Origin: Paraburkholderia oxyphila NBRC 105797
GTDB lineage: Bacteria > Pseudomonadota > Gammaproteobacteria > Burkholderiales > Burkholderiaceae
DNA: 64,000 nt
Assembly (NCBI RefSeq): GCF_000685075.1
Contig: NZ_BAYD01000029.1
Coordinates: forward strand, 40,675-104,674
Reading direction: 5' to 3'
Shown piece after piece: positions 35,083 through 43,625 of this stretch. The translations under genes were made by a program, and so were the position numbers. Under the pieces are notes generated by a model. The model made no database searches. It saw only the letters and a program-made list of their open reading frames with translations, and was not told the origin of the DNA. The stretch's first letter is position 1. Each line of letters begins with the position of its first letter.

Positions 35083-36021
35083 ATGGAAACGCGCGCGCAT
35101 CACGTCCTGATCGGCCTCTTCACGGTGGCCGTCGTCGCGGCGGCCATGCTGTTCGGCCTGTGGCTCGCCAAAGGCCCGACCAGCGGCGGCTTCACGGAGT
35201 ACGACATCATCTTCCACGAACCGGTCTATGGGCTCTCGGAAGGCAGCCCCGTGCAGTACAGCGGCGTGAACGTCGGCGACGTGCTCACGCTTTCGCTGGA
35301 CCCCGCCGATCCCCGCCAGGTTCACGCGCGGGTGCGCATCGGCAGGAAGACACCCGTCAAGCGTGACACCGAGGCGCGGCTCGCCATGACCGGCATCACT
35401 GGCACGTCGGTCATCCAGCTGAGCGGCGGCACGCCCCAAAGCCCGCGCCTCGCCGCGCCGGCGGGCGAGACGCCGGTCATCGTCGCGTCGCGCTCGGCGC
35501 TGTCCACCTTCGCCGAAGGTGGAGAGGACGTCGTCAGCAACCTGAACGCGACGCTGCGCGCGATGCAGCAAGTCCTGTCGCCCGAGAACGCCACCAGGAT
35601 CGGGCAAACGCTGGCCGACGTCCAGCAGGTTGCAGGCGCGCTGGCGAACGAGCGAGGGGACCTGCATGCGATGCTGCTAGCGATCACGGCCAGCGCGCAC
35701 GACGCCGACCATGCGCTGAAAAGCGCCGACCGGCTGATGCAGCAGGGCAACGCGCTCGCCTCGGGGCAAGGGCCGCAGATCGTCGCGAACGTCCAGCAAT
35801 TGACCGCTTCGCTCGCCCGTACGAGCGACAGCGTCGATCAGCTGGTCCAAGCGAATCGCGCCGCGATCAAAAGCGGACTGCGTGGCGCCGACCAGCTCGG
35901 TCCCACGCTTGCCGAATTGCGCGCAACGCTCGCTTCGCTGCGCGAGCTGACCGAACGGCTTCAGGAAGACCCGTCCGGCTGGCTGCTCGGTCGAGACAAG
36001 CTGCCCGAGTTCTCGCCATGA
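35083..36021 (+). CDS. MlaD/MCE-domain lipid-binding protein
   Basis: 312-residue membrane-anchored periplasmic protein: one N-terminal helix (about 8-28), an MCE domain (about 38-115; VQYSGVNVGDV), then a long helical region to the end that may form the tunnel-like part of MCE assemblies. The ATG follows the ATPase stop by 1 bp and its end overlaps the lipoprotein gene by 4 bp. Confidence 0.92.
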   Translation: METRAHHVLIGLFTVAVVAAAMLFGLWLAKGPTSGGFTEYDIIFHEPVYGLSEGSPVQYSGVNVGDVLTLSLDPADPRQVHARVRIGRKTPVKRDTEARLAMTGITGTSVIQLSGGTPQSPRLAAPAGETPVIVASRSALSTFAEGGEDVVSNLNATLRAMQQVLSPENATRIGQTLADVQQVAGALANERGDLHAMLLAITASAHDADHALKSADRLMQQGNALASGQGPQIVANVQQLTASLARTSDSVDQLVQANRAAIKSGLRGADQLGPTLAELRATLASLRELTERLQEDPSGWLLGRDKLPEFSP

Positions 36022-36740
36022 AGGCAATGCGTCCTGCCCTGCGTCTGGGCGCTGCGGGTGCGCTTGCCACGCTCGTCGCAGCGTGCTCGATGTTGCTTCC
36101 TGCACGCGCGCCGGACGTGTATCGCCTGGCGCCGCCAGCCGCACACTCGCTGGCGGCGTCGCCGACGCAACAGGATGCACCGTGCGAGGCGGCCATCGGC
36201 ACGCCGGCAACGCCACCGGTTCTGCTGCGCATTCGCGCCGCTGCGCTCAGCAGCGCACTCGCCGGCGAGCATATCGTCGTGATGCCGACCCCGGATACGG
36301 TGCAAGCCTACCGTGACGCGCGCTGGAGCGACCCTGCCCCTGCGATGGTGCGCACCGCGCTCATGGAAGCGTTGACCCGCGACGGCCGGTTCATCGCCGT
36401 GACGGTCGATGATGGCACACTCGATGTTACATTCGACCTCGATATGCAGCTTCGCGCGTTTCAGGCCGAATACCGGGGCGGCAAGCCGGTGGTGCATGTC
36501 GGGCTCGACGCCCGGCTTGTCGATCCCGTTGCGCATCGCGTCATCGCAATACAGTCGTTCGATGCGCAAACCGCGCCGGCAACCGCCGACGTCGGCGCCG
36601 TCGTGCAGTCGTTCGCAGTGGCAACCGACGCGCTGGACGCCCGCCTTGCGGGTTGGCTCGCGTGCGCCGTGCTGCCCGCCGGTGGTGGCGCCGCGCGGCA
36701 TGAAGGCCCGATGCTTGCGCCACGCGCGCCCGTCCGTTGA
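36018..36740 (+). CDS. ABC-type transport auxiliary lipoprotein (PqiC-like)
   Basis: 240-residue lipoprotein with lipobox VAAC near 23 and the auxiliary-component fold (VLLRIRAAALSSALAGEHIV, ARWSDPAPAMVRTALMEAL). It is the outer-membrane-side partner of MCE systems. Last gene of the Mla-type operon, coupled by a 4-bp ATGA overlap, and followed by a hairpin with a T-run. Confidence 0.88.
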   Translation: MKAMRPALRLGAAGALATLVAACSMLLPARAPDVYRLAPPAAHSLAASPTQQDAPCEAAIGTPATPPVLLRIRAAALSSALAGEHIVVMPTPDTVQAYRDARWSDPAPAMVRTALMEALTRDGRFIAVTVDDGTLDVTFDLDMQLRAFQAEYRGGKPVVHVGLDARLVDPVAHRVIAIQSFDAQTAPATADVGAVVQSFAVATDALDARLAGWLACAVLPAGGGAARHEGPMLAPRAPVR

Positions 36741-37071
36741 CCTCCATCGATCGGAGCATTTCAGCTCCGCTCACAATCTTTTTTTTGCGCGATTCTCCCC
36801 GGATGCCAAGCATGCAGGCGTGCGATGGCACGCACATCGTCCGTTGAAACAGGAGAGACTCGGCGTTCTATTCTTCCGACTCAACGCAGGTGTACCACGC
36901 TCGCGCTGCCGATGGGTGTGCTATGCGATTGCGTAGACGCGGCTACCGGGTGCAGCCGGGCAGCGAGCCGTAGGTCCAGACTTGCGAGGCCGGGACCGCC
37001 GCGACGGCTGCGGTCTTCGATGTCTCATGCTTGCATGTCAGTGGCAGACCCGGTCAGACGATTGAACTCGA
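36741..37071. other. Convergent gap with terminator-like hairpin and an orphan FNR box
   Basis: About 330 bp between the ends of convergent operons. It contains a hairpin with a T-run near its left end, and an FNR-type palindrome at its right end overlapping the stop of the DHH gene. I see no convincing protein gene; a small RNA read leftwards from the box is possible. Confidence 0.5.
36752..36786 (+). terminator. Possible intrinsic terminator of the Mla operon
   Basis: Six-base stem CGGAGC/GCTCCG (36752-36757 with 36764-36769) and a 6-nt loop, followed after 9 nt by eight T. The spacer is long for a strong terminator. Confidence 0.4.
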
Positions 37072-37075
37072 TCAA
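37062..37075. promoter_or_regulatory. FNR-type box TTGAACTCGATCAA, orphan
   Basis: One mismatch. It overlaps the stop codon of the minus-strand DHH gene, so no start codon lies downstream in either direction at the usual distance. It may be fortuitous or may drive an unrecognised transcript. Confidence 0.45.
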
Positions 37076-38067
37076 TCGCGCGGCGAAGGGTGGGCCGATG
37101 CGGTCTCGCGCGCGCCGGGGAACGCGGCCTGAAAGGCTGCGACGAACGTATCGAACGCCGCGCGCGGCAGGCCGGCGATGCCGCCCGCGCCTGCTCTGCC
37201 CGCCCCGCCGAAACGGCGGCAAAAACGGTCTGCGCCGGCGGGCGCAGCGAGCGGCGCACGCACGCTCACGGTCCATGTGCCGTCGACGGCGAGCGTGAGC
37301 ACTGCATGGGCGCGATCGGGTGCTGCCAGCGCAAGACGATTCGCGAACGCGCCGCGGACCCGGCGCGCCCAGCGCTCGTCGGGCAGCGCATAGACTTCGG
37401 TGCCCGACGAGGCTCCAGCGGGACGCTGCGCGCACGCGAGCCCGAGGTCCTCGCGCCGCGAGGCACCTAACGTCGCGAGCAGCGGACACGCTGCGATGAA
37501 ATCGAGCGGATCCGTATACGGCACGAGCCGCGCGTAGAGCGCAGCCGGTGCGATCAGCAGATCGTTCAGCGAGTCACCATAGCCCGCGTAGTTCACGTTC
37601 TCGCCCAGTTCGCGCAGCCGCGCCTCGTCGGCGCACGCCAAGCCTGCGAGCCGGGCAAGCTGGTGAGCCGCGCCCGGCAGATTGTCGCCATAGGCAGCCG
37701 CCACCGCCCACGCGCGATGGCGGCCAGCGAGCCGCCGGTCGACGAGGATGCTGGTGCAGACGTCGGGCGCCGTGTCGATCTGCGCATGAAGCAGCGGATG
37801 CCGCGGCAGGTTGGTGGCGACGTGATGGTCGATGTAGTCGATCGTCACCCCGCGCGCCAGCAGCGCAAGTGCTGCCGCGCGATTGACGCCGAACGAAAGG
37901 TCGAGCACGGTCACGTGGTCGCCGCGCCGCGCTTGCACCCGCTGCAGCAAGGCGTTGTCCCGTTTCGGCCCCGTGATCAGCACCGCGTCGCGCGGCGTGG
38001 CGAGACGGAGCTGATGCAGCGCGAACAGACCGTCCGCGTCGCCGTTGCACACGTCGAAATATTGCAT
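37072..38067 (-). CDS. DHH-superfamily phosphoesterase
   Basis: 331-residue protein with DHH-family motifs: NGDADGLFALHQL at the start, TVLDLSFGVN, the namesake YIDHH, and a C-terminal DHHA1-like region with GGAGRAGAGGIAG. Members cleave short oligonucleotides, cyclic dinucleotides or polyphosphate-type bonds; the substrate here is unknown. The ATG at 38067 has GGGAGAGG upstream, and only 31 bp separate it from the reductase-patatin gene, so it is the last gene of the operon beginning at 42416. Confidence 0.85.
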   Translation of the reverse strand: MQYFDVCNGDADGLFALHQLRLATPRDAVLITGPKRDNALLQRVQARRGDHVTVLDLSFGVNRAAALALLARGVTIDYIDHHVATNLPRHPLLHAQIDTAPDVCTSILVDRRLAGRHRAWAVAAAYGDNLPGAAHQLARLAGLACADEARLRELGENVNYAGYGDSLNDLLIAPAALYARLVPYTDPLDFIAACPLLATLGASRREDLGLACAQRPAGASSGTEVYALPDERWARRVRGAFANRLALAAPDRAHAVLTLAVDGTWTVSVRAPLAAPAGADRFCRRFGGAGRAGAGGIAGLPRAAFDTFVAAFQAAFPGARETASAHPSPRD

Positions 38068-38098
38068 CAGCCTCTCCCCTGCCTCAGGCGCGTGCGCG

Positions 38099-40456
38099 CT
38101 ATGCACACGCTTCGCCCTCGCGGTCTGCAGCCGTCTCGTCGCTGCCCGTCTTTGCCTCGCCAGAAGCAAGCGCGTCGAGCGCCGCCTCCCGGCCGAGCGC
38201 CTGCAGCGTGGCAATCGACTCCGCCGAAAAATCGAAGTCGCGCGCAAAGGTCCACCTCCCCCCTTCGGCGCCATCGAGCGCGATGCGGTGGATCTGCACC
38301 GGCACATGGCTGCCCATCAGCCGGATGTACTCCGGCAACTGGCGCACGCGCGCGGCGCTCGCGGTATCGAGCTGCGCGGTGATACGCTCGACCAGTTCGC
38401 GAAAGTCGTTGGCGTTTTCCTCGAACCGCAAGTCGTTGCGCACCCGGTCCGCGTAGACGATCTCATCACGGCGCAACATCACCTCGAACAGATTCGACGG
38501 CAGCGGCCGCACGCCGGAGAACAGGTCGACGACGAACACGCGCCCCGCTATCCGCCCGCAGCGCTCGATCACGAGATCGAGCGGCGAGTTGCTGACGATG
38601 CCGCCGTCCCAGTACGCGCGGCCCTCGATGTGCGTCCACGGCATCGCGGGCGGCAGACTGCCGCTCGCCAGCAGATGCTCGGGCGTCAGGCGGTCGACGT
38701 AGCTGTCGAAGATGCGCCGCTCGCCGCTTGCGACGTCCACCGCGCCGAGCAGCAGACGCGTGGGGCTCGCCGCCAGGGCGTCGAAATCGACGTGGCGTCG
38801 CAACAGTGCAAGCATCGGCCGCGTGTCGTAGAAGCTCGTCCACCACGGCGCGGGGCTGCCTCCGTCCGTCTCGCCGATGTCCCCCATCTCGCCCGGCCAC
38901 CAGCGCGGCCGCATGAAGTTAGGGACGCCGAACCATGCGAGATGCCATGCGAGCGCGCTCTGCCGCAAGTCCGCGCACGGTTGCGGCGCGGCAAGCCCCG
39001 TAATCGACAGATCGCGCCAGAACGCCTCGAGCGCCTTTGCCGCATGCCCGGGGTGGCTTGCGGCGATCGCGCCATTGAAGGCGCCGATGGAGGCGGCCGA
39101 GACGATGTCGGGCCGCACGCCGTGCGACTCCAGCGCCGCAATCGCCCCGCTTTCGAACGCACCGAGCGCGCCGCCGCCCTGCAGGATGAGCACGGTCTGC
39201 GAAGGCAGCGCGCCCAGCCGCGAACCGGCCTGCGCAAGCGCCTCGCGACTGCCCGCAAGATTGCGCCGGTGGCGGATCATTTCCGCGGCGGCGATCGCCT
39301 CTTCGGCTGGCGCACCGATCGAGAACATCGCCCGCAGCACGTGGTGCCTCATGAACAACAGCGAATACGGGGTGCGTGCAAACTCGCCGCGCTCGACGAC
39401 CTCCAGCGCATCGGCAGGATCGCCGAGAAAGTTATAGGCTACGTTGAACACGTCGCCGTAGAAAATCGACACTTCCCGGTACGGCATGCGCGCACCGCGC
39501 ATGTTGCGCGCCGCAAGGCGCCCCTGGCGCATGGCATTGTCCCAGTGCTCCACGCGCCGCCGCGCGCCCAGCACCGGGTCGTGAAAGTTCGCCACGTCCC
39601 CGGCCGCATAGATGTCGGGGTCGCATGATTGCAGGCATTCGTCGACGAGCACACCGTCGTCGATCGCGATGCCGCTGCCTGCCAGAAACGCGCAGTTTGG
39701 CTCCACGCCGGTCGCGACGACGGCGATATCGCAGGCCAGTACGCGGCCATCGCTGAGCACCGCGCGCTCCACCTTGCCGGCCCCCTCGAAGCGTTCGACC
39801 GTCAGCCCGGCCAACAGGTCGATGCCGTGCTCCGCGCCAAGCTTTGCGAATCGCTCCGAGAGCAGCGGCGAATGCAGTTGCGGCAGCATCTGCCCGGAGC
39901 GCTCGACCAGCGTGACCGCGAGGCCGAGTTCGCGCAGTGCCGCGGCCACCTCGACGCCGACAAAACCGGCGCCGATCACGAGCGCGCGGCGCCCGGTTCC
40001 CGCATCCGCGCGCAGCGCGACGGCATCGCCGATGTCGTGCAAACGGCGCACGCCAGCCAGCGTGCCGCCCGGCACGTCCGGCGCGCGTGCGGATGCGCCC
40101 GTCGCGATCAGCAGCTTGCCGTAGCGCACCGCGCTGCCGTCTTCGAGCCGCACGAGGTGCGCGGCGCAATCGAGCGCGGCGGCCTTCGCGTGCAGCAGCA
40201 ATACGATGTTCTGCCGCTCGTAGAAGTCGGCCGGATGGATCGTGACCCGCGCCGCGCCGACCTTACCCGTGAGAAAGCCTTTCGTGAGCGGCGGACGCCG
40301 GTATGGCAGGACGGGCTCGCCGCACAGGATCGCGATGCTCGCACCCGGCGCTTCGTGGCGCAGCGTGAGCGCCGCCGACACGCTCGCAATGCCACCGCCC
40401 ACGAGCACATAATCGAAGCGCCGCTCGCGCGTGCCCGGCACCGGCGCGCGGTTCAT
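38099..40456 (-). CDS. Fusion: FAD/NAD(P) oxidoreductase + patatin-like phospholipase
   Basis: 785-residue fusion. Residues 1-400 form a ferredoxin-reductase-type flavoprotein (FAD motif VLVGGGIASVSAAL, NAD motif VIGAGFVGVEVAAAL, YAAGDVANF near 290). Residues about 415-620 are a patatin domain (oxyanion GGGALGAFESGA, nucleophile Ser near 454 in SIGAF, Asp in WDGGIVSNS), followed by a DUF3734-like tail (SGVRPLPSNLFEVMLRRDEI). The reductase lacks any disulfide pair CxxxxC. It overlaps the flavodoxin gene by 4 bp, so a redox chain acting with a lipid hydrolase at the membrane is a fair guess, unproven. Confidence 0.88.
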   Translation of the reverse strand: MNRAPVPGTRERRFDYVLVGGGIASVSAALTLRHEAPGASIAILCGEPVLPYRRPPLTKGFLTGKVGAARVTIHPADFYERQNIVLLLHAKAAALDCAAHLVRLEDGSAVRYGKLLIATGASARAPDVPGGTLAGVRRLHDIGDAVALRADAGTGRRALVIGAGFVGVEVAAALRELGLAVTLVERSGQMLPQLHSPLLSERFAKLGAEHGIDLLAGLTVERFEGAGKVERAVLSDGRVLACDIAVVATGVEPNCAFLAGSGIAIDDGVLVDECLQSCDPDIYAAGDVANFHDPVLGARRRVEHWDNAMRQGRLAARNMRGARMPYREVSIFYGDVFNVAYNFLGDPADALEVVERGEFARTPYSLLFMRHHVLRAMFSIGAPAEEAIAAAEMIRHRRNLAGSREALAQAGSRLGALPSQTVLILQGGGALGAFESGAIAALESHGVRPDIVSAASIGAFNGAIAASHPGHAAKALEAFWRDLSITGLAAPQPCADLRQSALAWHLAWFGVPNFMRPRWWPGEMGDIGETDGGSPAPWWTSFYDTRPMLALLRRHVDFDALAASPTRLLLGAVDVASGERRIFDSYVDRLTPEHLLASGSLPPAMPWTHIEGRAYWDGGIVSNSPLDLVIERCGRIAGRVFVVDLFSGVRPLPSNLFEVMLRRDEIVYADRVRNDLRFEENANDFRELVERITAQLDTASAARVRQLPEYIRLMGSHVPVQIHRIALDGAEGGRWTFARDFDFSAESIATLQALGREAALDALASGEAKTGSDETAADREGEACA

Positions 40457-40977
40457 CGGGCCACCACCACGCGCTCGCGCGCGGCAAGCGCATCCTTGAT
40501 CGCGAGCACGAAGCGGGCGACCTTCTCGACGGCCACGTCTTGCCGCATGTCGCGCGCGGAGATCGCGCAAGTGGCGATCGGCACACACCGCGCAAGCCGC
40601 TGCATCTGCGCGAAGGTGTCTTGGCTGCCGCGGCCGCCCATCGTGCAGAAGAACGCCACGGTGCGCATCTGGCGCCAACGCTCCGATATCCACGTCGAAA
40701 CCGGCGTCGAAGCGCGCCCTGCCCACACCGGCGTGCCGATCAGGACGACATCATAGTCGGCAAGCCTGTGCGTCATCGGCTGCAAGGGCGCGGGGCGCTT
40801 GCGGACCACATCGAGGATCGAGCGCAGGAAGCCCAATGGCCCCGCCCGCCGCAGGAGTTCGACCTCCTGCAGGCGTTCATAATCCCCTTCGAGCTCGGCG
40901 GCGAGCCTCCCGGCAAACTCCGCAGTGGTCTCGCTGCGCGAATAGAAGACCACGAGGATTCGTGTTGGGGCGTTCAT
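40453..40977 (-). CDS. Flavodoxin-like protein
   Basis: 174-residue flavodoxin-fold protein (ILVVFYSRSETTAEFA at the FMN phosphate site, IGTPVWAGRASTPVSTWI, FFCTMGGRG). A small cytoplasmic FMN carrier or quinone reductase. GGAGG precedes the ATG at 40977. Its stop overlaps the start of the reductase-patatin fusion, which could be its redox partner. Confidence 0.88.
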   Translation of the reverse strand: MNAPTRILVVFYSRSETTAEFAGRLAAELEGDYERLQEVELLRRAGPLGFLRSILDVVRKRPAPLQPMTHRLADYDVVLIGTPVWAGRASTPVSTWISERWRQMRTVAFFCTMGGRGSQDTFAQMQRLARCVPIATCAISARDMRQDVAVEKVARFVLAIKDALAARERVVVAR

Positions 40978-41017
40978 GGCCACCTCCATCAGATTGCGCA
41001 GATGCGCGAACCCCGTC

Positions 41018-41479
41018 TCAGCCATCACGCTGGCCGCGCCGCTTCTCTTCGAAATGCGGCTGGCGCGCCGCGATCAGGCGCAGCTCGTCGAGCAGGCTCG
41101 CGGCCGCCTGAAGCAGGTCGTCGAGCGTGACGATGCCGATCAGTCCGCCGTCTTCACCGACCACCGGGAGCCGGCGCAGGCCGTGCAGGCGCATGCGTCT
41201 TGCGAGCAGCCAGATGTCGTCGGCGCCGTGGGCGACCACCGCGGGCGCCGACATGACGTCACCGGCGTACAGACGGCCCGGCGCGGCATCGGGGCACACC
41301 ACCGCCAGCACAATATCGCGATCGGTCAGTACACCGAGGGGCGTGCGCACGCCGTCGGCCTCGCGCACCACCACCAGATCGCCCGCGTGCAGGGCGCGCA
41401 TTCTCGCCGCTGCCTCGACAATCGACATGTCCGGGCCGCAGGTGGCGACTTCACGTGTGCATAGCGTGGCGGCTTTCAT
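41018..41479 (-). CDS. CBS-pair protein
   Basis: 153-residue protein of two CBS domains (VLTDRDIVLAV and IVTLDDLLQAA close each), which normally bind adenine nucleotides. Twin motifs MSIVEAAARMRA and DDIWLLARRMRL precede each repeat. A GGAGGG site lies before the ATG, and the start overlaps the stop of the small membrane-protein gene. Probable energy or redox sensor; target unknown. Confidence 0.9.
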   Translation of the reverse strand: MKAATLCTREVATCGPDMSIVEAAARMRALHAGDLVVVREADGVRTPLGVLTDRDIVLAVVCPDAAPGRLYAGDVMSAPAVVAHGADDIWLLARRMRLHGLRRLPVVGEDGGLIGIVTLDDLLQAAASLLDELRLIAARQPHFEEKRRGQRDG

Positions 41480-41703
41480 TGCGCCCCCCTCCAGACAGGC
41501 ATTGACGATGCGCACGGGGCCGTCTGGCTCGCCTCCGCGCAAGCGAACACATAGGCGAGCGCTGCACTCCCGCCGTGCGGCGCCACGAGATCGTCTATCG
41601 ACACGCCGCAGCGCTCGATCACGATGAAGCCTGCGCACGCGAGCGCCAACGCCGTCACGATGCCGAACGCCAGTTTTTCAAACCGACGAAACGCGCGATA
41701 CAT
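41476..41703 (-). CDS. Small membrane protein
   Basis: 75-residue protein with one N-terminal helix (FEKLAFGIVTALALACAGFIVI) and a short tail containing three Cys. The stop overlaps the CBS gene ATG by 4 bp, supporting real expression. No family recognised. Confidence 0.7.
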   Translation of the reverse strand: MYRAFRRFEKLAFGIVTALALACAGFIVIERCGVSIDDLVAPHGGSAALAYVFACAEASQTAPCASSMPVWRGAQ

Positions 41704-41765
41704 AGCCTTGCCCCCTGCGCTGTGCCCTCGCGTGGCGGGTGCGCCACGCACGAGCACATTGCGCA

Positions 41766-42416
41766 TCATTCGAGTGTCAGAAGATCGACGACAGCGCGCA
41801 CGCCCGGCGTCGCTCTGGCCGCCCCACAGACGAGCCGCCGCTCGGCATGCGAAGCGACCTTGCCGGTCAGGATGGCTGTGCCGTCTTCGATCTCGATGCC
41901 GATGTGCTTCGCTTCGCGGTCCCCGTGCCGCTGGATCGCGTCGCGTATGCCGCGTGCGATGTCTTCGATCGACGTTTCACCCCGGACCCTGATCTTGTCC
42001 GTGACACCGGTGACACCACGCAAATGCGAGATGGCACTTTGCGCAGCATGGCTCTGATACCCCCATTCGCAATCGCCAAGCAGCGTGACCCAGCCCTTCT
42101 CGACCTGCGCCTGCACGTTCTGGTTGTTCATGCCTACGGTCCATTCGAGGATCGAGCGCACCGTGTTCGCGATGTCCTCGTCGCTTCGCCTGTCGTCGTG
42201 GGGCAGACGCACCTCCATTTCGACCACGATGCCGCGCACACCCGCAACCCGGGCGGCCGCCCGCTCGGCGGTCAGCTTCTCCGCGAAGCTGGGCGGATGG
42301 CCCGACAAGGTCACCACGCCGTTGCACACTTCGACGCCGATCTGCGCGAGATTGATCGATTTTTCCCAGGCAAGCTCGGCTTCGACGTCACGCTTCAATT
42401 CGATATCGGATTTCAT
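41766..42416 (-). CDS. Triple BON-domain protein A
   Basis: 216-residue protein of three BON domains (about 5-70, 78-145, 150-215), each with a GxVTLxG-type strand (NGVVTLSGHPPS, GWVTLLGDCEWGYQ, GTAILTGKVAS). BON domains bind lipid surfaces or pair with stress proteins. No signal peptide, so cytoplasmic or attached to the inner face of the membrane. Equal in length and layout to the protein at 44997-45647. The FNR box lies 70 bp upstream and is shared with the divergent universal stress gene. Confidence 0.9.
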   Translation of the reverse strand: MKSDIELKRDVEAELAWEKSINLAQIGVEVCNGVVTLSGHPPSFAEKLTAERAAARVAGVRGIVVEMEVRLPHDDRRSDEDIANTVRSILEWTVGMNNQNVQAQVEKGWVTLLGDCEWGYQSHAAQSAISHLRGVTGVTDKIRVRGETSIEDIARGIRDAIQRHGDREAKHIGIEIEDGTAILTGKVASHAERRLVCGAARATPGVRAVVDLLTLE

Positions 42417-42485
42417 TGCAGTCCACTCCTGATCTCGCCACGCTGGCTGACGGACATAGCGTCCCACCGCACGTTTGCCGCACAT

Positions 42486-42499
42486 ATGACTCAGATCAA
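42486..42499. promoter_or_regulatory. FNR-type box ATGACTCAGATCAA
   Basis: One mismatch at the first base. It sits between divergent starts, 70 bp from BON protein A and 93 bp from a universal stress gene. Confidence 0.65.
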
Positions 42500-42591
42500 T
42501 TCAGATAGCCGTCGACCACCTACGCTTTCGACGCGGCAAGCAATCGCACGCCTACCCGGCACGTCATGCACGCAGCGGCGAGGAGAGACTC

Positions 42592-43116
42592 ATGTACGGC
42601 AAGATCATGGTTGCAATAGACGCCAGTGAGGCGTCGAAATGCGCGCTTGCGCACGGACTGCGCCTTGCGAGCCTGCTTGGCTCCAGTCTCTGCGTCGCAC
42701 ACGTGATTCCCGTCGTCGCGCCGTTCGGTATGGGCATCGGACTCGGCATGGCGAACTTGCCGGTGGAACTGTTCACGGCGCAACGCGATGAAGCCCATGC
42801 ACAACTCGCCGCCGCGCAGCGAAGCGCGGCGGCGCTAGGTGTCGCTTGCGAAGCCGACCTTCTCGAACTGGGCAGCCCGGCCGACGACGTGGCGCAATGT
42901 CTCCTGCGCTGCGCCGTTCGCTGCGGCGCTGAACTGGTGGTGCTTGGCACGCATGGCCGGCGTGGCGTGAGGCGTGCATTGCACGGCAGCGTGGCGGAGC
43001 GTTTCGCGCGTACGTCCGTTTGTCCCGTGCTTCTCGTGCACGGCAGGCGCCGCGCCGGTAAAGACACCCGAGACCACTCCGCTACGATACGGCTAGCCGC
43101 GAGCCCTAAATGCTGA
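42592..43116 (+). CDS. Universal stress protein (second of three)
   Basis: 174-residue UspA-fold protein (IMVAIDASEASKCAL; ATP-type motif GTHGRRGVRRALHGSVAERF). An extended inserted region VVAPFGMGIGLGMANLPVE resembles that of the copy at 58864, so these two are closer to each other than to the copy at 31663. The tail is basic. It overlaps the end of the convergent hypothetical gene by 11 bp. Confidence 0.92.
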   Translation: MYGKIMVAIDASEASKCALAHGLRLASLLGSSLCVAHVIPVVAPFGMGIGLGMANLPVELFTAQRDEAHAQLAAAQRSAAALGVACEADLLELGSPADDVAQCLLRCAVRCGAELVVLGTHGRRGVRRALHGSVAERFARTSVCPVLLVHGRRRAGKDTRDHSATIRLAASPKC

Positions 43117-43579
43117 TGTAGCCCGCAAAACACCATGGCAGATGCATGTGCTGCGGCGAGCCCCAATCGCCCGATGGCGCCACGCAACTGCCCAAAAAGC
43201 CTGGCGCACCATCGGCGGAAAAGACGGGTACGAATGCGAACGCGTCATTGACCCTGATGAGGAAATCGCGGTTGTAACGCGACGGGGCGAAAATCTCGAT
43301 CGACCGGAAGAATTCGCGGCCCTCGGCATTCGGCGCCGTTTCTGGCGTCGGGAGTGCCTCCGGCGCATGCATCTCGTAACGCGCGGGGATTTCATCGCTG
43401 CGCGTGCCACGCCTCACGTCCTCACCGGGACTGAAGGCGAGCTCGACGCCAGGGTACGGCAGGCAATACGGTTTCTGCGCGGCCGGCCCGTCCGGGCCGA
43501 GCAGCAGCGGTGGGTACGCCCACATCGAGATATTCAGTACGGGAGTTCTGCGTGAAAAATACTCTGCAAGCCAGTTCAT
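43106..43579 (-). CDS. Hypothetical protein
   Basis: 157-residue protein, Pro- and aromatic-rich (ISMWAYPPLLLGPDG, FFRSIEIFAPSRYNRDFLIRV cut short here), with no signal peptide or membrane helix. Start chosen at the ATG 43579, which has GGAG 7 nt upstream; in-frame ATG and GTG codons extend to 43633. It lies 46 bp after the LOG gene and is probably the last gene of that operon. I do not recognise a family. Confidence 0.65.
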   Translation of the reverse strand: MNWLAEYFSRRTPVLNISMWAYPPLLLGPDGPAAQKPYCLPYPGVELAFSPGEDVRRGTRSDEIPARYEMHAPEALPTPETAPNAEGREFFRSIEIFAPSRYNRDFLIRVNDAFAFVPVFSADGAPGFLGSCVAPSGDWGSPQHMHLPWCFAGYISI

Positions 43580-43625
43580 AGCCATCTCCATGCCGTAAGA
43601 GCCGCACGCAAGCTGCGTGAGCGGC

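Noticed and set aside
38045..39628. Plus-strand ORF of about 527 codons opposite the reductase-patatin gene
   Set aside because: Shadow ORF; the minus strand has clear FAD, NAD and patatin motifs in the same interval.
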